Source: CAYRGG01 sp964423745
GTDB lineage: Bacteria; Pseudomonadota; Gammaproteobacteria; Competibacterales; Competibacteraceae
NCBI GenBank assembly: GCA_964423745.1
Contig: CAYRGG010000108.1
Coordinates: 1 to 8,789, forward strand
Direction of reading: 5' to 3'
DNA length: 8,789 bases
Positions 6,677-8,789 of the stretch are shown here, piece after piece; within the stretch, counting starts at the first letter, position 1, and each line of letters starts with the position of its first letter. Below the pieces are notes generated by a model. That model searched no databases, was not told where the DNA came from, and saw only the letters and a list, made by a program, of their open reading frames with translations. The position numbers and the translations under genes are program-made.

Positions 6677-6699
6677 GGGTAGGCAACGGTTGTCCACCC
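6677..6699 (+). terminator. Hairpin after the phytase-like gene
   Basis: GGGTAGGCAA-CGG-TTGTCCACCC forms a 10-bp stem with one A-C mismatch and one G-T pair, 16 bp after the TGA. The following bases (TACGCC) are not T-rich. This may be a factor-assisted terminator or a member of a small dispersed palindromic repeat rather than a classical intrinsic terminator. Confidence 0.4.
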
Positions 6700-6766
6700 T
6701 ACGCCTCTGATCCACAGTCAACGATCGCGTACATTGTGGAGAATACGGTTGGTTAGAAGTGGATAC

Positions 6767-6841
6767 TAGACGTTTTGCGATTAATTCGAAAGGGAGTGAA
6801 CCGACCTAGAGCAATAATGCGCATAATTAGCAGAACGTCTA
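6767..6841. repeat. 75-bp element with imperfect inverted ends
   Basis: TAGACGTT (6767-6774) and AACGTCTA (6834-6841) are perfect 8-bp inverted ends; the pairing continues imperfectly inward (TTGCG against GCAGA). It sits exactly where the 3' third of riboswitch copy 2, including its B12 box, would be expected. It may be a small inserted element or simply a long variable stem. Confidence 0.5.
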
Positions 6842-6842
6842 A

Positions 6843-6955
6843 CCTTCCCGGCCATCGCCAGTGACATGCTTTGGATGTTCGCTCACCGCCTACAGTTGCG
6901 GGGGCAGCCACGGTTTTCACCGTGTTCCCTTTTCATTCCCAAAAGGAAACCGTCC
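6843..6955 (-). promoter_or_regulatory. Cobalamin riboswitch copy 2, apparently orphan and 3'-defective
   Basis: Minus strand, in order: GACGGTTTCC (6954-6945), GGGAATGAAAAGGGAA, hairpin CACGGT-loop-ACCGTG, CTGCCCCCGCAACTGTAGG continuing as CGGTGAGC (6907-6881), and GTCACTGGCGA followed by GGCCGGGAAGG (6865-6843). These are the core blocks of the cobalamin class. The B12 box normally following GGGAAGG (a GCCAGGAGACCTGCC-like block) is not seen. Only AACCGT around 6745-6750 could close the first stem. Downstream on this strand there is no gene start: transcription would run antisense into the phytase-like gene. A defunct duplicate or an antisense-RNA source are the alternatives. Confidence 0.75.
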
Positions 6956-7031
6956 TCGGTAATCATACGGTTTATGGCGTTAGCGTCAAGTAACAGTAGT
7001 TTTTTTCTTGCCCCGTGCAGCATGGCGGATG
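6886..7031 (-). repeat. Direct repeat copy 2 (promoter plus cobalamin-riboswitch 5' half)
   Basis: Second copy of the repeat at 1-150. Identity begins at CCGCCTACAG (6886; copy 1 is cut there by the window edge) and ends at GCATGGCGGATG (7031), beyond which the copies differ. It includes the minus-strand promoter. Same orientation as copy 1, so recombination between copies would delete or duplicate the intervening DNA of about 6.9 kb. Confidence 0.93.
6962..6989 (-). promoter_or_regulatory. Sigma70 promoter driving riboswitch copy 2
   Basis: On the minus strand TTGACG (6989-6984), a 16-bp spacer and TATGAT (6967-6962), identical in both hexamers to the promoter of copy 1. Predicted transcription start near 6955, immediately before the first riboswitch stem. 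Confidence 0.7.
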
Positions 7032-7059
7032 GTTCCCAGTCACCTTCAAAAGCAAAACC

Positions 7060-7089
7060 CTGACAGGAATCAATTTTATTTAGTATTAC
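7060..7089 (+). promoter_or_regulatory. Candidate promoter for the Ig/Fn3 protein gene
   Basis: CTGACA (7060-7065, five of six to consensus) and TATTAC (7084-7089, four of six) with an 18-bp spacer in an AT-rich context, 62 bp before the ATG at 7152. Plausible but unconfirmed. Confidence 0.3.
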
Positions 7090-7151
7090 AGTAGATCGCT
7101 GATAGCACTCTCGTTTACAGTCCCATCAACCAAACAAAATGAGAGGTGAAA

Positions 7152-7769
7152 ATGCGGACTTTTAAGTCAGAGCTAATTATCGGTATCTGCCTTATCGCTA
7201 TCCCAGTAACAGAGAGTTACAGTTCGCACCACTCTAGGCCAATTTATGCATTTACAAGCATGAATGCTTCTGTCCGAATCGATATTAGTAACTATATAAA
7301 GGGGCCAATAAATACAATAATTGCCAGCAATCCTGTAAACGGCAAAGCATCTTTACCAACCGATAATGTCATCAAATACACGCCGAATCGAGGGTATGTT
7401 GGATCCGATAAAGCGTTGGTGGTAATAGAAACTGAGAATGATATTATCCATGTCGCCACTGCGAAAATTAATGTAGGCGAACCCTCATCCGAAAACATCA
7501 CTAAAATCACACTGGAGTGGGAACCAAGCCAGGACGAAGCCCTCGGCTATAAAGTCTATTACGGACCCAGCTCTGTGAATATCTCAAAAAAACTCTCAGA
7601 ATTGCATACCAGGACCATTGATTTAAATGATCCTTTTTTAACTTTAAATTTAGAAAAAGATCTCGGTATGATCATTAATGAAATGGTCTGTTTCCAAATA
7701 GTCGCTTTCACGCAAGTTGGCGATTCGAAGCCGTCCGAACCATTGTGTAAAAAGAACTCACTTTTTTAG
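7152..7769 (+). CDS. Secreted protein with bacterial Ig-like and Fn3-like domains
   Basis: The product has 205 residues from the ATG at 7152, preceded by GAGAGGTG at the right spacing; a GTG at 7146 lies inside that Shine-Dalgarno and is less likely. Residues 1-24 are a signal peptide (MRTFKSELIIGICLIAIPVT). Residues about 38-108 are an Ig/cadherin-like beta domain with the hallmark NPVNGKAS, IKYTPNRGYVGSD and a closing strand VATAKINV. Residues 117-197 are a fibronectin-III-like domain: ITLEWEPSQDEALGYKVYYG, then CFQIVAFTQVGDSKPSEP. Cys180 and Cys199 could pair. Such modules usually mediate adhesion or carbohydrate contact and have no catalytic residues. The protein is short for this class, in which these domains are usually part of very long proteins, so it may be a stand-alone accessory or a fragment. 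Base composition is AT-richer than upstream genes. Confidence 0.75.
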   Translation: MRTFKSELIIGICLIAIPVTESYSSHHSRPIYAFTSMNASVRIDISNYIKGPINTIIASNPVNGKASLPTDNVIKYTPNRGYVGSDKALVVIETENDIIHVATAKINVGEPSSENITKITLEWEPSQDEALGYKVYYGPSSVNISKKLSELHTRTIDLNDPFLTLNLEKDLGMIINEMVCFQIVAFTQVGDSKPSEPLCKKNSLF

Positions 7770-7780
7770 TTATTAACCTT

Positions 7781-7909
7781 AGAGGAGGTTTTACCAACAG
7801 TGGTGATTTGACGGCAACGGTCTTCGCCGGTCATCGTCAACCGCCGCCGATGTGGATAGGGTGCCTGTCTTTAATGGGGTTGAATCTGTCTAACCAGGAG
7901 ATTACCCAG
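7781..7909 (+). pseudogene. IS1595-like transposase fragment
   Basis: An uninterrupted frame reads RGGFTNSGDLTATVFAGH, then QPPPMW, then LMGLNLSNQEITQ. The order LTxTVFxGHxxP - W - MGLNLSNxxIAQ is characteristic of the region between the zinc ribbon and the catalytic core in IS1595-related transposases. No start codon and none of the DDE-type catalytic residues follow: after ITQ the frame continues with unrelated residues to TAA at 7973-7975. It is therefore an internal fragment of about 43 codons and is inactive. Assignment is from remembered family motifs. Confidence 0.65.
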
Positions 7910-7966
7910 GATAAACTACCGTTGTATCTAGGCTTTTTGTTCATAACGTCCGGCAACGCGGTAAAG

Positions 7967-8107
7967 GGTTGTTAAGTACCTGCCTGTAAGTTATCCGGCA
8001 TTATCTCAGGAACGCTGTGAATACATCCGTGTACGCTCCATCGCCGTCTCCCAACGGCGAAGGCCCTTCAATAACACCGGATAACTTAGGGCGTTTTACT
8101 TAACACC
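7967..8107. mobile_element. MITE-like element with imperfect terminal inverted repeats
   Basis: The outer ends GGTTGTTAAGTA (7967-7978) and TACTTAACACC (8097-8107) are inverted, as are the perfect 12-bp blocks TAAGTTATCCGG (7987-7998) and CCGGATAACTTA (8077-8088), at the same offset from each end, with partial pairing further in (ATTAT against AATAAC). A 7-bp stem, TCGCCGT-CTCCCA-ACGGCGA, lies inside at 8041-8060. No coding capacity. The neighbouring IS1595-like fragment suggests that family as the source of mobilising enzyme, but the ends were not compared with any IS. No target duplication is obvious. Confidence 0.6.
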
Positions 8108-8229
8108 ATTGCTCAGTGCGGTGTTGGCGTGACTAACTGGAATCTATATTGAGCCTTTGCAGTACTCCGTTTTGTAAACTTGCAGTTCCTATTTACTTGC
8201 AATGCAGGTAATTTATTTAAGGTGTTTTT

Positions 8230-8789
8230 ATGGTAAACATGGTAAAAAAAAGTTCAAGTAATAATTCTCTTTCTTTATCGAGTTCAACGCCAGTTCGTTT
8301 GCTCGTCATGTGTTGCACGGTAACTGTGTTATTTTTGATAAGCATCACGGTAAACGCTGGTGTAATTTTTAAAAGTGATTTCGAGACGCGCAAGATTAAT
8401 TTCAATACCAGTAAAGAAGATGGCTGGCGAAAACAAACTTGCAAGCGAGATGGTCTTGTAGTGGTTAAGGGCGGCAAATCAGGTGCTCCGCAAGCCCGCA
8501 GTGGTAAATACATTCTTAAAAGCACCTCACGGCGCGACGATCGGCCGCTAACATGTAATGGAAGAAGTAAGGTTCGAACTGAACTTTATGGAGGTGGTGC
8601 AGTTCCCCCTGGGAAAGAACGATGGATTGGTTTTAGTACTTATATTCCCAAAAAAACCACTCGAGAAGATCAACCCATCACTTTCTTTCAATTGCATTTT
8701 GCGTCGAAAGGGAATGAGCTTTTTAATGTCGAAGCCCTATGTACACGACAAAAATCTCAGCAACCACTGAAACTCCCTAAGTTTGTCGG
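8230..8789 (+). CDS. Secreted polysaccharide lyase, heparin-lyase-like (3' end outside window)
   Basis: The frame is open from the ATG at 8230 to the window end (186 codons plus 2 bases) with no stop. TAAGGTG seven bases upstream is a good Shine-Dalgarno. Residues 1-21 are polar, rich in Ser/Asn; residues 22-41 are hydrophobic (VRLLVMCCTVTVLFLISIT), with cleavage likely after VNA (41-43). The mature part starts GVIFKSDFET, then has ARSGKYILKSTSRRDD (89-104), RSKVRTELYGGG (112-123) and RWIGFSTYIPKK (131-142), then QPITFFQLHFA. The order SDFE - SGKY - R.EL - W.GFS.Y.P - FFQLH matches the heparin-lyase I-like polysaccharide lyase family (beta-jelly roll). It probably cleaves an acidic polysaccharide outside the cell; the substrate cannot be told, and the catalytic Tyr/His region lies partly beyond the edge. 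The long polar N-terminal extension is unusual; the ATG at 8239 is an alternative start. Confidence 0.75.
   Translation, partial: MVNMVKKSSSNNSLSLSSSTPVRLLVMCCTVTVLFLISITVNAGVIFKSDFETRKINFNTSKEDGWRKQTCKRDGLVVVKGGKSGAPQARSGKYILKSTSRRDDRPLTCNGRSKVRTELYGGGAVPPGKERWIGFSTYIPKKTTREDQPITFFQLHFASKGNELFNVEALCTRQKSQQPLKLPKFV

Larger units (their letters stand above)
6661..6842. other. Gene-free 3' flank of the phytase-like gene
   Basis: This gap, together with the riboswitch repeat up to 7031 and the leader up to 7151, makes a stretch of about 490 bp without a gene. It holds a hairpin at 6677-6699 and an imperfect inverted repeat at 6767-6841. No reading frame resembles a protein. Confidence 0.5.
7770..8229. 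other. Gene-free region with mobile-element debris
   Basis: The 460 bp between the Ig/Fn3 gene and the polysaccharide lyase contain the transposase fragment and the MITE-like element; the remaining 8108-8229 is AT-rich leader DNA. No intact gene is visible. Confidence 0.6.

Noticed and set aside
6751..6843. Possible integron attC site (GTTAG and GTCTAAC motifs near 6751 and 6837)
   Set aside because: The core motifs are in the wrong order and orientation for attC, and there is no gene cassette or integrase nearby.
6866..7063. Plus-strand open frame over riboswitch copy 2
   Set aside because: It reads the antisense of the aptamer and promoter; the conserved structure and promoter explain the sequence better.

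Overview
The window looks like accessory DNA from a proteobacterium, most likely a marine or environmental gammaproteobacterium. This is an inference from the cobalamin-riboswitch type, the FitA/VapB-like antitoxin, the IS1595-like transposase remnant, the secreted phytase-like protein with C-terminal EF-hand/dockerin loops and the heparin-lyase-like polysaccharide lyase. No core housekeeping gene or RNA gene is present, so the genus cannot be fixed. Codon and base composition change along the window: the 600-5000 block is GC-richer and the part after about 7030 is visibly AT-richer.

Layout. Positions 1-150 carry the 5' half of a cobalamin-type riboswitch with a good sigma70 promoter on the minus strand, running off the left edge. 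Next comes a plus-strand ribbon-helix-helix antitoxin (221-442) whose VapC/PIN toxin partner survives only as a 13-codon stub (439-480). Positions 601-5002 hold a minus-strand operon: a small one-TM protein (4694-5002), then a very large CHAT protease - NACHT/STAND NTPase - TPR protein. That gene is split by an in-frame TAG at 4444-4446 into a 78-codon head (4444-4680) and a 1244-codon body (601-4335). Both lie in one frame and read as one protein of about 1359 residues if the stop is ignored. A plus-strand secreted phytase-like esterase with two EF-hand loops follows (5320-6660). At 6843-7031 a second copy of the riboswitch/promoter repeat appears, same orientation and about 94% identical to the first. 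Here the riboswitch points into the 3' end of the phytase-like gene and has no gene to control. The AT-richer right part holds a secreted Ig-like/Fn3 protein (7152-7769), an IS1595-like transposase remnant (7781-7909), a 141-bp MITE-like element with imperfect terminal inverted repeats (7967-8107) and the start of a secreted polysaccharide lyase cut by the window edge (8230-8789).

How it works together. The CHAT-STAND-TPR protein has the architecture of a bacterial NLR-like conflict or defence protein: a caspase-like protease kept off by a nucleotide-switch module and triggered through TPR/C-terminal sensing. The small membrane protein is a translationally close partner and may be its anchor, target or regulator. 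The amber codon makes it unclear whether the system is active in this strain. The two direct riboswitch repeats bracket the antitoxin, CHAT operon and phytase-like gene, a cassette of about 6.9 kb. The broken toxin, transposase remnant, MITE and orphan riboswitches all point to repeated rearrangement of this locus.
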